Assembly (NCBI RefSeq): GCF_019693215.1
Contig: NZ_CP081183.1
Location: 375,226-439,225 of the forward strand
Direction: 5' to 3'
DNA from: Salinarchaeum sp. IM2453
GTDB taxonomy: Archaea; Halobacteriota; Halobacteria; Halobacteriales; Salinarchaeaceae
DNA length: 64,000 nucleotides
This document shows positions 18,574-27,360 of this stretch, in pieces; position 1 is the stretch's first letter, and every line of letters begins with the position of its first letter. The notes under the pieces are model-generated. The model searched no databases and was not told the DNA's origin. It was given only the letters and a program-made list of their open reading frames with translations. Made by a program: the position numbers and the translations under genes.

Positions 18574-19917
18574 TCACAATAGTGCTGCACCGTCGTATTT
18601 TGAGCGATTATAGTCGATTTCCAGTAGTTTGAGAATCGTCGGTGCAATGTCAAGCAAATCAGTGTCCTTGATCTCAGCCTCTGGATGGTCAATAAACAGC
18701 GAGGCATTATCGAACGTGTGCATGCCATTACGCGGGCCTGTGGAGAAGACGGAGGTATCATCGGTAAATTCAGCTTTCAGATCAAAGCCATTGTTCGGAA
18801 TGATCGTCAAGTCAGGCGCAATAGAAGCATGTTCGCCACGGAACGCATCTTCTTTTTCAACAATGCGCTTACAAACTGGCTGTCCTTCTGGTCCTTCAAG
18901 CGATTGTAGGTCTTCTACCAGCTCATCACGGACCTCATCATAAGCATCGCCTGGCACGGAGCCTCGAGGTTCACGATCGTCGAGATTAAGATAGAGTCGC
19001 CCAGGGATAAGGGAGTAAGCTCGTGTATCAGATGTAATGTCGCTTAGTCCATCTGGATCGTCATCATCAAACGAGAGCCAGCCATTCTGCTGCAGCCAAG
19101 CGTTGATATCAACTTCATATTCAAGCGTAGTGAACCCGTGGTCGCTGGCAACAATAAGTGTCACATCATCCGGCAGCATGTCTCGAATCTGGCCAATATA
19201 GTCATCGAGTGTACGATAGAACTCGATAAATTCATCTGCGTACTTGCCATCGGATTCATAATCGCCAAATAGGAAATGATTCACTCGATCAGGAGTCATA
19301 AACACCCCAAAGAACAGATCCCAGTCATCCGCCCGTAGATATTTTTCGAAGGCTTCCATTCGTTTTTCGAGTGTTGCATACGCATCGTCGATGAAATCAG
19401 ATTTGTCGTCCTGATGGCCAAGTTTTGCATCAACATCGATCCGGTAATCAATGGATTTCAGGAACTTCCTAAGTGAATCAGGATGAGCTGCTTTCTCAAG
19501 TTCAGGAGAAAGGAATCCAGACACCATCCGTTGTAGTTCACGCTGAGGAGGGAACGTGACAGGTACATTCATCACAGTTGCGTCACGGTCTGTCTGCTGA
19601 ACGATATCCCAAACGCGCTCAGCCTGTACATCTTGGCCCATCGGGACATACGTATCATACGATCCAACCTCTCGATCCTGAAAGCCATATACGCCGGTCT
19701 GACCTGGGTTTTTGCCAGTTGTTAAGGCTGGCCAGCATGCACTGGACTCCGGAGGCACAATACTATCGATTGGACCAGCAGTGCCTTCGTCAGCGAGTGC
19801 AGCGAGGTTAGGAAGCTCATCAAAGTGCGAAGAGAGAAAGCTATACGGAACACCATCAATCCCTATGAAGGCAACGCGGGGATTTCCGCCTCCACGAATT
19901 CGGTCAAATAGCCCCAT
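18574..19917 (-). CDS. Alkaline-phosphatase-superfamily phosphodiesterase/nucleotide pyrophosphatase
   Basis: 447 aa from the ATG at 19917. The N-terminus VAFIGIDGVPYSFL gives the metal-binding Asp. PPESSACWPALTTGKNPGQTGVYGF contains the candidate nucleophile region (Ser/Thr). Later TLIVASDHGFTT supplies the DHG metal site, and the C-terminal GMHTFDNASLF adds the remaining His. This is the layout of type I phosphodiesterases and nucleotide pyrophosphatases. No signal peptide is visible, so it is probably cytoplasmic. The substrate cannot be assigned. Confidence 0.88.
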   Translation of the reverse strand: MGLFDRIRGGGNPRVAFIGIDGVPYSFLSSHFDELPNLAALADEGTAGPIDSIVPPESSACWPALTTGKNPGQTGVYGFQDREVGSYDTYVPMGQDVQAERVWDIVQQTDRDATVMNVPVTFPPQRELQRMVSGFLSPELEKAAHPDSLRKFLKSIDYRIDVDAKLGHQDDKSDFIDDAYATLEKRMEAFEKYLRADDWDLFFGVFMTPDRVNHFLFGDYESDGKYADEFIEFYRTLDDYIGQIRDMLPDDVTLIVASDHGFTTLEYEVDINAWLQQNGWLSFDDDDPDGLSDITSDTRAYSLIPGRLYLNLDDREPRGSVPGDAYDEVRDELVEDLQSLEGPEGQPVCKRIVEKEDAFRGEHASIAPDLTIIPNNGFDLKAEFTDDTSVFSTGPRNGMHTFDNASLFIDHPEAEIKDTDLLDIAPTILKLLEIDYNRSKYDGAALL

Positions 19918-20037
19918 GTATATCACGCATTTATAGAAGTAACCACATCAATGTTAGCGTTACAAGCGGGCTGTGTCAGATAACCGAACATCACCATGGT
20001 CACTAAAAAATGCAGAGTAAAGCAGCATATCTGCCGG

Positions 20038-20166
20038 TTATTCCTCATCAAGCGATATTTCCGACTCTTCGTCCATCGACTGAGCCTCTTCGGGAACAAC
20101 GGTCGGATGGTTAATGTGTGGCGGACCAGTCGTGTCTGCATTTGAGTCGGGGCGTTTGGCTGACAT
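20038..20166 (-). CDS. Small acidic protein, 42 aa
   Basis: The frame MSAKRPDSNADT..NHPTVVPEEAQSMDEESEISLDEE ends at TAA (20038-20040). The acidic C-terminus and lack of hydrophobic core suggest a small soluble, perhaps disordered, haloarchaeal protein. A TTTTAAGT box lies 25-32 bases before the ATG, supporting real expression. An opposing-frame ORF over the same region has an un-haloarchaeal composition. The function is unknown. Confidence 0.5.
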   Translation of the reverse strand: MSAKRPDSNADTTGPPHINHPTVVPEEAQSMDEESEISLDEE

Positions 20167-20190
20167 TCTGATTAGTCATTATACATTAAT

Positions 20191-20198
20191 ACTTAAAA
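20191..20198 (-). promoter_or_regulatory. TATA box for the 42-aa acidic protein
   Basis: TTTTAAGT on the minus strand lies 25-32 bases upstream of the ATG at 20166. Confidence 0.45.
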
Positions 20199-20307
20199 GA
20201 TTACTCATAATTATAATACATATCATGCGTAGAGAGATTACTATGGATTATGAGACAGATCAACACACTACAAAAAGAAGGCGATGACACGCCTATACTA
20301 CAGCTCA

Positions 20308-20346
20308 GGTTTGACTTCCTCCCACGGATGAAGCCCGTGAGGTTTT
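20308..20346 (+). repeat. IS200/IS605-type end-like imperfect hairpin
   Basis: GGTTTGACTTCCTCCCACGG is followed by ATGAAG and CCCGTGAGG: imperfect arms around a short loop, preceded by the TTTGACTTCCTCCC block often seen at ends of IS200/IS605-type elements. It sits between ppa and the 42-aa gene. No transposase is nearby, so it is a remnant or a solo end. Confidence 0.5.
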
Positions 20347-20363
20347 GATAAGCTTCTATCAGA

Positions 20364-20909
20364 TCACGCCCGCGGACTATCGAAGTGTTCGTCGTATAGA
20401 TTCATTGCATGTTCGATGGCATCCTTGGCTGCGTCGGCATCTTCCCAGCCGATAACGGTCGTTTCTTTGCCTTCCTCAAGGTTCTTGTAGGTCTCAAAGA
20501 ACTCAGCAATCTCGTCACGCTCCTGCTGAGTGATATCATCGACATCCTGTACCACATCAAATCGTGGGTCTTCAGTTGGGACGGCAATGACCTTATCGTC
20601 CTGCTCACCGTCGTCATCCATTTTCATAAGTGCGACTGGACGCGCCTCAATGACACAGCCCGGGAATGTCTTGTCCTCAACAAGAACTAAGACATCGAAT
20701 GGGTCTTCATCGTCGTAGTATGTGCGAGGAATAAACCCGTAATCGCTCGGATAGTGGACATTCGAGTGAAGGACCCGGTCAAGAACAACACCGGGAATGT
20801 CCTTTTCATATTCATATTTGTTTCGCTCGCCCTTCAAGCACTCAACAATGGCATAAATCGTTTCTGGCGGATTCGGTCCCGTCTCAAGTTCTTCCCACTT
20901 GTTAACCAT
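20364..20909 (-). CDS. ppa: Inorganic pyrophosphatase (family I)
   Basis: 181 aa. Family I landmarks are ECLKGERNKYEYEKD, LDRVLHSNVHYPSDYGFIPRTY and the signature DEDPFDVLVLVE with its metal-binding Asp residues, then KVIAVPTEDPRF. It splits pyrophosphate to phosphate, pulling biosynthetic reactions forward. The sequence is highly acidic, as expected of a cytoplasmic haloarchaeal enzyme. It is a single gene. Confidence 0.96.
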   Translation of the reverse strand: MVNKWEELETGPNPPETIYAIVECLKGERNKYEYEKDIPGVVLDRVLHSNVHYPSDYGFIPRTYYDDEDPFDVLVLVEDKTFPGCVIEARPVALMKMDDDGEQDDKVIAVPTEDPRFDVVQDVDDITQQERDEIAEFFETYKNLEEGKETTVIGWEDADAAKDAIEHAMNLYDEHFDSPRA

Positions 20910-20971
20910 ATGTGTTATTCCGATAGATGCCTAAAAGTGCGTTTCGGCATCGGATGGTGAAGACGCTACCA

Positions 20972-21012
20972 GTCAACTGCCTCGGTGGACACTCCTCGAG
21001 GCACTTGGCCGA
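20972..21012 (+). repeat. Degenerate palindromic element, copy G
   Basis: GTCAACTGCCTCGG matches the entry block of copies A-E. The next part differs: TGCCTCG and CGAGGCA form a perfect 7 bp stem around a 12-base loop, then ACTTGGCC. This is probably an old or variant copy. It lies upstream of ppa. Confidence 0.55.
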
Positions 21013-21194
21013 TATTTTCTGAACCGTTGATGATACGATTGCATTATTCAGTCCGGGACGCGCAGCAGACCTGCTCTGAGTATGATTATGTATCGAATCC
21101 AGAAGAACACGTTTGGAGTTTCAACGGCTGCTAAACGAACTTCGTGACTCGTGTTGTTGTGCAACAAATTTGAACAATTGCAAAATTCAACAAG

Positions 21195-21202
21195 ATATAT
21201 AA
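21195..21202 (+). promoter_or_regulatory. TATA box for the PadR regulator
   Basis: ATATATAA lies 27-34 bases before the ATG at 21229, supporting that start over the upstream in-frame codon. Confidence 0.55.
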
Positions 21203-21228
21203 ATGGGAGAACACTGTATCACATCATC

Positions 21229-21582
21229 ATGTCGCAGGTGTCAACAGAACCTTCGTCTAGCAATCTTGAACTAACCAAGTTCCAGCGAGATATCTTGGCA
21301 GTTCTTGCGCGTGGGCCAAACTATGGCCTCGGGTTAAAACGGGAACTCGAAGACCGGTACGGCGGAGAAGTAAACCATGGGCGGTTGTATCCAAATCTGA
21401 ATGAGCTAGTTGATGCTGGATATATTAAAAAAGGTGAGCGGGACCGACGCACAAACGAGTATCAATTGACAGAGCCTGGCAAAGCGGCGTTACTCGATGA
21501 TCTCGAATGGGTACTCGAAAATCTCGGAGCGACTGACGAACACAAAAAGGCAGTAACAGACGTCGTTAACGAGACACTGTAA
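21229..21582 (+). CDS. PadR-family transcriptional regulator
   Basis: 117 aa from the ATG chosen by the TATA box. The winged helix-turn-helix is clear: LTKFQRDILAVLARGPNYGLGLKREL, then VNHGRLYPNLNELVDAGYIKKG and NEYQLTEPGKAAL. The C-terminal helix is short, so this is a PadR-like subgroup that may dimerise through the remaining helix. Target genes cannot be inferred; it stands alone, convergent with the rnhA pair. Confidence 0.88.
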   Translation: MSQVSTEPSSSNLELTKFQRDILAVLARGPNYGLGLKRELEDRYGGEVNHGRLYPNLNELVDAGYIKKGERDRRTNEYQLTEPGKAALLDDLEWVLENLGATDEHKKAVTDVVNETL

Positions 21583-21613
21583 CCAAACAAAGAAAGGGGA
21601 CAAACGCGGCGAA

Positions 21614-22144
21614 CTACTGGAAGTCAATCAGTGAAATCGACTCATCAATTGCGTCTTGCTGGTTCTGGGATGGCCACGCATTGCGGGGGAAATACTCTTC
21701 TTTGAATTCTGCGAGCTCCTGCTCGGTAAGTGACTCAATTGGTTTGGCATAGTGATTGCTCGCAAACTGAGCAAGAGCCGTGATATTGTCGCCATGAATT
21801 TCACCGTGTTCTTCTCTAATCTCTTCGGCAAGTAATCGATTATGCTCCCAGACAGAATCCCACTCGTCAGGATCACCTGTACCAGAAAGCGGGAGTTCAA
21901 CACCACGGTCGATATCATCGATCCGATCTGGATAGACAGTGCCATCGACAACCCACTCCTCTGGGTAACAGACAAGCGTACGGCCGGAGTCATCCTCTCG
22001 AATACGGGCGGTGTATGAATACTCGGCAAGTAGTTTATCACGACGCTCTTGATAGGCATCCTGCTCGTCAGGGTTGCCAGTGCGCTCGATCAACTTTGTG
22101 AGGCGAAAGGCCTCCTGTTGAACATCGTCTGGTAGCTCAGCCAT
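21614..22144 (-). CDS. Conserved haloarchaeal protein downstream of rnhA (DUF7108-like)
   Basis: 176 aa from the ATG at 22144 (MAELPDDVQQEAFRLTKLIER). Soluble and acidic, mostly helical, with ARIREDDSGRTLVCYPEEWVVDG in the middle and a conserved-looking EFKEEYFPRNAWPS segment near the end. It overlaps the end of rnhA by 8 bases, so the two are translationally coupled. I recognise it only as a haloarchaeal rnhA neighbour (DUF7108, from memory). A role with RNase H is inference. Confidence 0.72.
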   Translation of the reverse strand: MAELPDDVQQEAFRLTKLIERTGNPDEQDAYQERRDKLLAEYSYTARIREDDSGRTLVCYPEEWVVDGTVYPDRIDDIDRGVELPLSGTGDPDEWDSVWEHNRLLAEEIREEHGEIHGDNITALAQFASNHYAKPIESLTEQELAEFKEEYFPRNAWPSQNQQDAIDESISLIDFQ

Positions 22145-22730
22145 GATCCAATGCCTCATTTGCTAGTGAGTCAGCGCGATTATTTACTTCTCGCGGTACG
22201 TGAGTCAGTTCCCAATCGGAGAACTCGCTGAGTAGTTCGTGGGCTGTGACGCGGTGTTCACGCAACGTTGGATCAGAGACTTGGTACTCACCACGGATTT
22301 GTTTAATAATAAGTTCTGAATCACCTCGAATCTGAAGTTCATCAAACCCGTATTCACTTGCAACCTCCAGGCCAGCGATCAATGCTTGATATTCGGCCTG
22401 ATTGTTGGTTGCGGTTCCAATAGTATCACTCCCTTCCGCAACAATACCATCAGATGTGACGATAACCCATCCAACGGCTGCAGGACCTGGATTCCCACGA
22501 CTTGCACCATCAAAATATAGATGAGCACGGCCAGCAGTATCAGAGATCACTGCCTGCAGTCGCTGGGGATTCTGTCCCTGAATAACAACTGAGTCATCAT
22601 ACGCGACAGCAACAGCATCATCAGTTTCTGCGCGCCACTGCTCATGTTCAGTATTACCCTCCGTAACAGCAATATCTGCCTCTTCAAGCCGACGACGGGC
22701 AACCGCTGGATCAACATCAACAACCGGCAT
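22137..22730 (-). CDS. rnhA: Ribonuclease HI
   Basis: 197 aa from the ATG at 22730 (MPVVDVDPAVARRRLEEAD); an earlier in-frame Met at 22763 is possible. About 75 N-terminal residues precede the catalytic domain. It contains YFDGASRGNPGPAAVGW (first Asp), TNNQAEYQALIAGL (Glu), IRGDSELIIKQI (Asp) and the last motif VNNRADSLANEAL (Asp). All four acidic residues are present, unlike the RNase H-fold protein at 841-1467. It degrades RNA in RNA-DNA hybrids. Confidence 0.93.
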   Translation of the reverse strand: MPVVDVDPAVARRRLEEADIAVTEGNTEHEQWRAETDDAVAVAYDDSVVIQGQNPQRLQAVISDTAGRAHLYFDGASRGNPGPAAVGWVIVTSDGIVAEGSDTIGTATNNQAEYQALIAGLEVASEYGFDELQIRGDSELIIKQIRGEYQVSDPTLREHRVTAHELLSEFSDWELTHVPREVNNRADSLANEALDHG

Positions 22731-22837
22731 ATATGGGATATATAAATGAACAGACATAGGCATTCTGATCAGACAATCATAACGCTTTCATACAAATTTT
22801 CACAACGTGAAGGGCTAATACAAAACATCTGGCAAAG

Positions 22838-22845
22838 CTTTAAGT
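22838..22845 (+). promoter_or_regulatory. TATA box for tfb
   Basis: CTTTAAGT lies 29-36 bases before the ATG at 22874. A tiny frame, ATGCGATGA at 22869, overlaps the tfb start. Confidence 0.5.
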
Positions 22846-22873
22846 CCGACAATCTTACTACTATATAAATGCG

Positions 22874-23836
22874 ATGACACGGTCTACGCGTCAGCGGGAG
22901 ACAGAAGAAGTAATCGAGCAAGAAGAAGGGGACGAGGATGTCAGAACCTGCAATGAGTGTGGATCAACAAATCTGGTCAAAAGTTCTGATCGCGGTGAGT
23001 TAATTTGTGAAGACTGCGGGCTTGTAATCGAGGAAGAAAAAATCGATCCAGGTCCTGAATGGCGGGCGTTCAATCATAAAGAACGACAAGAAAAATCCCG
23101 TGTCGGGGCACCCACGACCCAGACAATGCACGACAAGGGGTTGACGACGACGATTGACTGGAAAGATAAAGATGCTTATGGGCGGTCAATTTCTTCAAAA
23201 AAGCGGAGTCAGATGCACCGACTGCGGAAATGGCAGGAGCGAATCCGAACGAAGGATGCAGGCGAGCGGAACCTTCAGTTTGCACTATCGGAGATTGACC
23301 GGATGGCATCAGCACTTGGCGTGCCACGATCTGTACGAGAAGTTGCAAGCGTGATTTATCGGCGTGCACTCAAAGAGGATCTTATTCGTGGGCGATCAAT
23401 TGAGGGTGTTGCAACCTCGGCGCTGTATGCGGCCTGTCGAAAGGAAGGGATCCCCCGTAGCTTAGAGGAAATTTCAGACGTGTCACGTGTTGACCGCAAA
23501 GAGATTGGTCGAACCTATCGCTATATTTCTCAAGAGCTTGGCTTAGAGATGAGACCAGTCGATCCGAAGAAGTATGTCCCCCGATTCTGTTCTGAACTGG
23601 AGCTAAGTGAGGAAGTACAGATTAAGGCAAATGAAATTATCGAGGAAACCGCAGAGGAAGGCCTGTTATCCGGGAAATCACCAACAGGATACGCCGCCGC
23701 CGCGATCTATGCCGCCTCACTGTTATGTAATGAAAAGAAAACCCAGCGCGAAGTTGCTGACGTCGCGCAAGTAACAGAAGTGACGATCCGGAATCGGTAT
23801 CAAGAGCAGATCGAAGCAATGGGCATCCACGGCTAG
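22874..23836 (+). CDS. tfb: Transcription initiation factor IIB (TFB)
   Basis: 320 aa, full TFB layout. The N-terminal zinc ribbon has CNECGSTNL and [10 protein letters not shown]. The B-reader/linker region follows ([19 protein letters not shown]). Two cyclin repeats come next, about 125-210 and 220-300, with the second-repeat helix-turn-helix [19 protein letters not shown] for BRE recognition. TFB recruits RNA polymerase to TBP-bound promoters. Haloarchaea have several TFBs; which paralogue this is cannot be told here. Confidence 0.96.
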   Translation: MTRSTRQRETEEVIEQEEGDEDVRTCNECGSTNLVKSSDRGELICEDCGLVIEEEKIDPGPEWRAFNHKERQEKSRVGAPTTQTMHDKGLTTTIDWKDKDAYGRSISSKKRSQMHRLRKWQERIRTKDAGERNLQFALSEIDRMASALGVPRSVREVASVIYRRALKEDLIRGRSIEGVATSALYAACRKEGIPRSLEEISDVSRVDRKEIGRTYRYISQELGLEMRPVDPKKYVPRFCSELELSEEVQIKANEIIEETAEEGLLSGKSPTGYAAAAIYAASLLCNEKKTQREVADVAQVTEVTIRNRYQEQIEAMGIHG

Positions 23837-23916
23837 CTATCAGTAGGGCTCAAATAGTCGCACTGCGCATTATTCTCCCGCAAGTAACTTGCACAATCAG
23901 TGATTACTACCAATAG

Positions 23917-25176
23917 ATGCGACTGGGGGAATTTATTGAAGATTTTCAAGAAGACGAGTCGGCCAAGAAGCGTCGACTCGCAAAAGAGAAATCATATCAG
24001 ATTACAGAATACCTCGAAGACGTTGAAACCCGGGTCACGGAGCACCTACAGGGTGATACACTGGTCGGATCCACTGCGCCTGAGATATTCGTTGGTCGAT
24101 CAGGATACCCATCGGTATCAACAGGTGTTCTCTCCCCAGTTGGTGATGAAACAAATGCTGCAGAGTATGCAACGTCTGGCAAATGGTACAATAAGGAACT
24201 TGGGGTATCCGAAGTCCTCCAGCGACGAACCGGGCTTGTAAATTCACGACGGGAAGCATCAGTTGATGTAAACGATGTCTGGGACGGATTTGTCGGGGCT
24301 CAACGAGAGGTTGCAATTGCAGATCGTCCAGTCGATATTGAGATTGGGCTTGAGAACCGACCAAAAATTGATTTTTCGATGGATGAGGTGACAACCCCAA
24401 CAGGGCCGGATGCAACGGCACAGTCAGTGAATTTAACCGAAAATCCACGTGTTCCACGTCCAGTACAGAAGACATTGGAAGATGACGACTGGCGAGCAGG
24501 GGGCGCAATGCGGTATCTGTACCGAAGAGGATTTGACGTCTATGAAATCAATAATATCCTCTCAGCCGGCGCACTTGGCCGTGGAGACCAGCGGCGACTC
24601 GTGCCAACTCGATGGTCGATCACAGCTGTCGACGATCAAATTGGAGAGTTTCTACGAGGACAGATTTACAATACAACAGCAATCGATCAGGTTGAGGTCT
24701 GGTATAATGAGTATATGGGCAACCGATTTTGGATCATTCTCGGCCCGGGACAGTGGGAATTTGAGTTAGTTGAGCTGAAGGCGCCAAACTCAGTGTGGAA
24801 TCCAGAGGGATCGCAGCATCTGCTGATGGCTGACAGCGAAGGATATGAAGGCCGTCAGTCATACGTTGATGAAACCTCTGGAGCATACTACGCCGCCCGA
24901 CTGGGTGTTCTTGAGCATCTCACGGATCGAGACCGACAGGCAACATGTCTCGTGCTGCGTGAAGTAACAGACGAATACTGGGCACCAGTTGGTGTCTGGC
25001 CGATACGGGAAGCTGTCAGAAATGCATTTGCAGAAAACCAGCCTGCAATCGCTGAGAGTTTCCAGTCAGCTGTTTCTACTGTTCTTGACCAATTGCCAGT
25101 TTCAAACCAGCGACTCTACCGAAAATCAACACTTGCTTCCGGACAACAAGCACAGCTGTCGGCATTTGATTCTTGA
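23917..25176 (+). CDS. nreA: Nre-type DNA repair protein with C-terminal PCNA-binding motif
   Basis: 419 aa. EIFVGRSGYPSVSTGVLSP matches the N-terminal Nre block. The acidic middle and helical part RRGFDVYEINNILSAGALGRGDQRRLVPTRWSITAVDD match the rest of the Nre family (DUF650/DUF651). The C-terminus QAQLSAFDS is a PIP-box-like sequence (QxxLxxF), as described for archaeal NreA, which binds PCNA and takes part in DNA damage repair. The usual second aromatic residue of the box is Asp here. It follows tfb by 80 bases. Confidence 0.88.
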   Translation: MRLGEFIEDFQEDESAKKRRLAKEKSYQITEYLEDVETRVTEHLQGDTLVGSTAPEIFVGRSGYPSVSTGVLSPVGDETNAAEYATSGKWYNKELGVSEVLQRRTGLVNSRREASVDVNDVWDGFVGAQREVAIADRPVDIEIGLENRPKIDFSMDEVTTPTGPDATAQSVNLTENPRVPRPVQKTLEDDDWRAGGAMRYLYRRGFDVYEINNILSAGALGRGDQRRLVPTRWSITAVDDQIGEFLRGQIYNTTAIDQVEVWYNEYMGNRFWIILGPGQWEFELVELKAPNSVWNPEGSQHLLMADSEGYEGRQSYVDETSGAYYAARLGVLEHLTDRDRQATCLVLREVTDEYWAPVGVWPIREAVRNAFAENQPAIAESFQSAVSTVLDQLPVSNQRLYRKSTLASGQQAQLSAFDS

Positions 25177-25216
25177 GAGGATCAATAGTAACGTGCAGAA
25201 ATTAATCAGCAAAGAT

Positions 25217-25372
25217 TCACTTCCTGAGCAGTGATTCGGGGACCAGCGCTGGACGAATCGTAACATCAATGCCGACTAGCCGGAGAGCAAGTAGAAAGAG
25301 TACATATAGTACCTCGGTCAGAACAATGGCAACAAGAATTGCTCCACCAATAAGCGCCGCTGTCGACAACAT
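25217..25372 (-). CDS. Small one-helix membrane protein, 51 aa
   Basis: The frame starts MLSTAALIGGAILVAIVL and ends LVPESLLRK. The first 35 residues are almost entirely hydrophobic, broken by one Glu, then a short polar tail. It is consistent with one long or two short membrane helices. It is convergent with nreA and read divergently from the FAD oxidoreductase gene. Unrecognised. Confidence 0.5.
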   Translation of the reverse strand: MLSTAALIGGAILVAIVLTEVLYVLFLLALRLVGIDVTIRPALVPESLLRK

Positions 25373-25507
25373 ATTCTACCAGAACATCACAGTCGAGCCT
25401 ATCTAAGAGTTTGCAATCGGGAAGATGTGGGACAGGCAGGACAGAAAAATAGTCCGGGCAATCGGAAGATAATGGTCTTTATTGTTTGGCATCACCCCAT
25501 ATAATAC

Positions 25508-26869
25508 ATGGACCGGTATGATGTGGCAATCGTCGGTGGCGGACCAGCCGGAGCCTGTGCTGCTCGGGTTGCCGCACAGCAAGGTGCACGAACAATATTG
25601 TTTGAATCTGGAGTCCCTCGCGAAGATCGAGATAGTCCCGGCCCAGACTCAACGGATGCTGCAGCACTGTTAGATTACTGGGTTGACATCGCCGATCTGG
25701 ACTATGATAGCGTGCCAGACGACGTTATTCTGCGAGAACTTGAGCAAGCGGCTTTCGTTAGTCCGCAGCAAGAACTGGTGATTGACCGTACAGGAATCGA
25801 TAGTACACATCCGTCGTTTGGATTTACGTTTAATCGAGTGAAAATGGACGACTGGCTCCATGAACAGGCCAAAGAAACTGGTGCAGAGCTTGAAGTGGGA
25901 ACCAGCGTTCGGAGTGTTAATCCTGATCAGGGAGCGATTCCGGAACATCGGCTACAACTCTCAACTGGCGAGGAAGTGATCGCCAAATCACTGATCCTTG
26001 CAGATGGCCCACAGCGTCGGATTACAAATGGGACGCTTGATGATCTGCTTCCAGTAGATGAGACAAGTACAGACTATCTTGGAACACAAGATGCAAATCA
26101 TATTGCATATCAGGAACACCGACGAGTTCCTGAAGAACTCTTTGAAGATGATACACTGCGGTTTTGGTGGGGTGCAATACCGGGTGAAACCGCGTACCCA
26201 TGGGTATTCCCAAATGATGAAAACATTGCACGAATTGGACTAACAATGCCAATTGGATTGGGAATCGACGACGTGGAAGAGCCAAGTTCCTACACGCTCG
26301 TTGACTACGACGATGACGAACTCCCGTCACCACAAACGTACATTGAACGATTACTTGAGCGGGAGTATCCAGAGTACGACATCTCTGATTTCCCACGCGT
26401 TGAGTCACGCGGGAAACGAAAGGGTACCGAGACATACTCAATCTCGTCAACAAAACCGATTGATTCGCCAGTTGGCGCAAACATCGCCGTAGCCGGTGGG
26501 GCAATGGGCTCAACCTCCGCATTCCATGAGGGCGGATACCATACTGCGATGCGAACAGGAAAAATTGCTGGCTATCTGGCGGCAAACGATAGCTTAGAAC
26601 AGTACAATGATGCATGGAAAGCAGCTATCGGCACCGAAGTGATCCGAAACATCATCTTTGCTGAGTTTGTCCGGGATTACAAGCCAGCAGATTGGGATAA
26701 GGCATTTAGTATTGCCAAGGAGCTCCAGTCTGATAGCGGAAATGCCGTGAAACCATCGTTATCCGCTGGGCTAACAGGATTGTCACTATTTGGAAAATAT
26801 AAGCTCCAAAAGTTATGGTATAGGTACACGGACTTCGTCCAGATTAAAGAATCAGACTATATCGTGTGA
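25508..26869 (+). CDS. Geranylgeranyl-reductase-like FAD-dependent oxidoreductase
   Basis: 453 aa. The Rossmann start YDVAIVGGGPAGACAARVAAQ binds the FAD ADP moiety. VKMDDWLHEQAKETGAELEVG and SLILADGPQRR are further FAD-fold blocks. IAVAGGAMGSTSAFHEGGYHTAMRTG is the C-terminal FAD site seen in the geranylgeranyl reductase family. It is more divergent than the two paralogues at 55559 and 62328, and the substrate is open: isoprenoid lipid, menaquinone or other. It is a lone gene followed by a mobile-element remnant. Confidence 0.8.
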   Translation: MDRYDVAIVGGGPAGACAARVAAQQGARTILFESGVPREDRDSPGPDSTDAAALLDYWVDIADLDYDSVPDDVILRELEQAAFVSPQQELVIDRTGIDSTHPSFGFTFNRVKMDDWLHEQAKETGAELEVGTSVRSVNPDQGAIPEHRLQLSTGEEVIAKSLILADGPQRRITNGTLDDLLPVDETSTDYLGTQDANHIAYQEHRRVPEELFEDDTLRFWWGAIPGETAYPWVFPNDENIARIGLTMPIGLGIDDVEEPSSYTLVDYDDDELPSPQTYIERLLEREYPEYDISDFPRVESRGKRKGTETYSISSTKPIDSPVGANIAVAGGAMGSTSAFHEGGYHTAMRTGKIAGYLAANDSLEQYNDAWKAAIGTEVIRNIIFAEFVRDYKPADWDKAFSIAKELQSDSGNAVKPSLSAGLTGLSLFGKYKLQKLWYRYTDFVQIKESDYIV

Positions 26870-26913
26870 TCAGAAAGATCTGATGGACACCTGCGTTGTT
26901 TGTGTTTTACCCG

Positions 26914-27360
26914 TTGACTGTACAGGCAGTCAAAGCGACTGCCCCGGGGCTTGATCCCGGAATGAGTTCACAGCGAAGGTTGTGATCTGATCGAAGGATC
27001 AAAAACACATGGCCGATCAACGACAAGGATTAGATGATAGAGACTGTAATAGAAAGTGAACCCGGGAAATATTCCACGGGTTCAGATCACTGCGTGTTTC
27101 AATCCCTGTCCGAGCTGCTATAAGGCAACGATGAATGGCAGAGAACCCAAACACGCAACACCTGATTGAGTTCAGAGTTGGTTACTTCGACCCGCCCGGC
27201 ACGAGGGTTAGCCGGCTGACTTGGTGTGCCGCCACAGGATGATGCCGGTCGTTAGTGTTCCGGGCGTATATTTTAAGCGTTCTATGAAAATTATTTATGA
27301 ATAATCTCCGTAACTTACAGCGGTAGCAAGGCGAAAGCCCATCGGCTTTAGCCCTGTCTT
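26914..27360 (-). mobile_element. PATE/IS200-IS605-derived non-coding element (limits uncertain)
   Basis: On the minus strand a hairpin AAAGCC/GGCTTT (27334-27349) marks one side. A palindromic end like copies A-E (copy D) closes the other at 26920-26971. The interior is G+C-richer than its surroundings and holds only short frames with no known domain. The size (about 450 bases) and one-sided palindrome resemble the palindrome-associated transposable elements reported from Haloquadratum, as I remember them. Exact ends are not defined because I cannot see an empty site. Confidence 0.5.
26920..26971 (-). repeat. Dispersed palindromic element, copy D
   Basis: On the minus strand: GTGAACTCATTCCGGGATC, AAGCCCCGG, then a perfect GGCAGTC/GCTTT/GACTGCC hairpin, ending CTGTAC. 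It has the same order of blocks as copies A, B, C and E. It forms one end of the larger element 26914-27360. Confidence 0.78.

Larger units (their letters stand above)
20910..21228. other. Intergenic region between divergent ppa and PadR genes
   Basis: 319 bases that should carry the ppa promoter (minus) and the PadR promoter (plus, TATA at 21195). It also contains a degenerate palindromic element at 20972-21012. I see no further open frame that looks coding. Confidence 0.6.

Noticed and set aside
19923-20141. 72 aa minus frame downstream of ppa
   Set aside because: It overlaps the 42-aa acidic frame on the same strand in another phase; composition is poor, with Cys and Ile runs.
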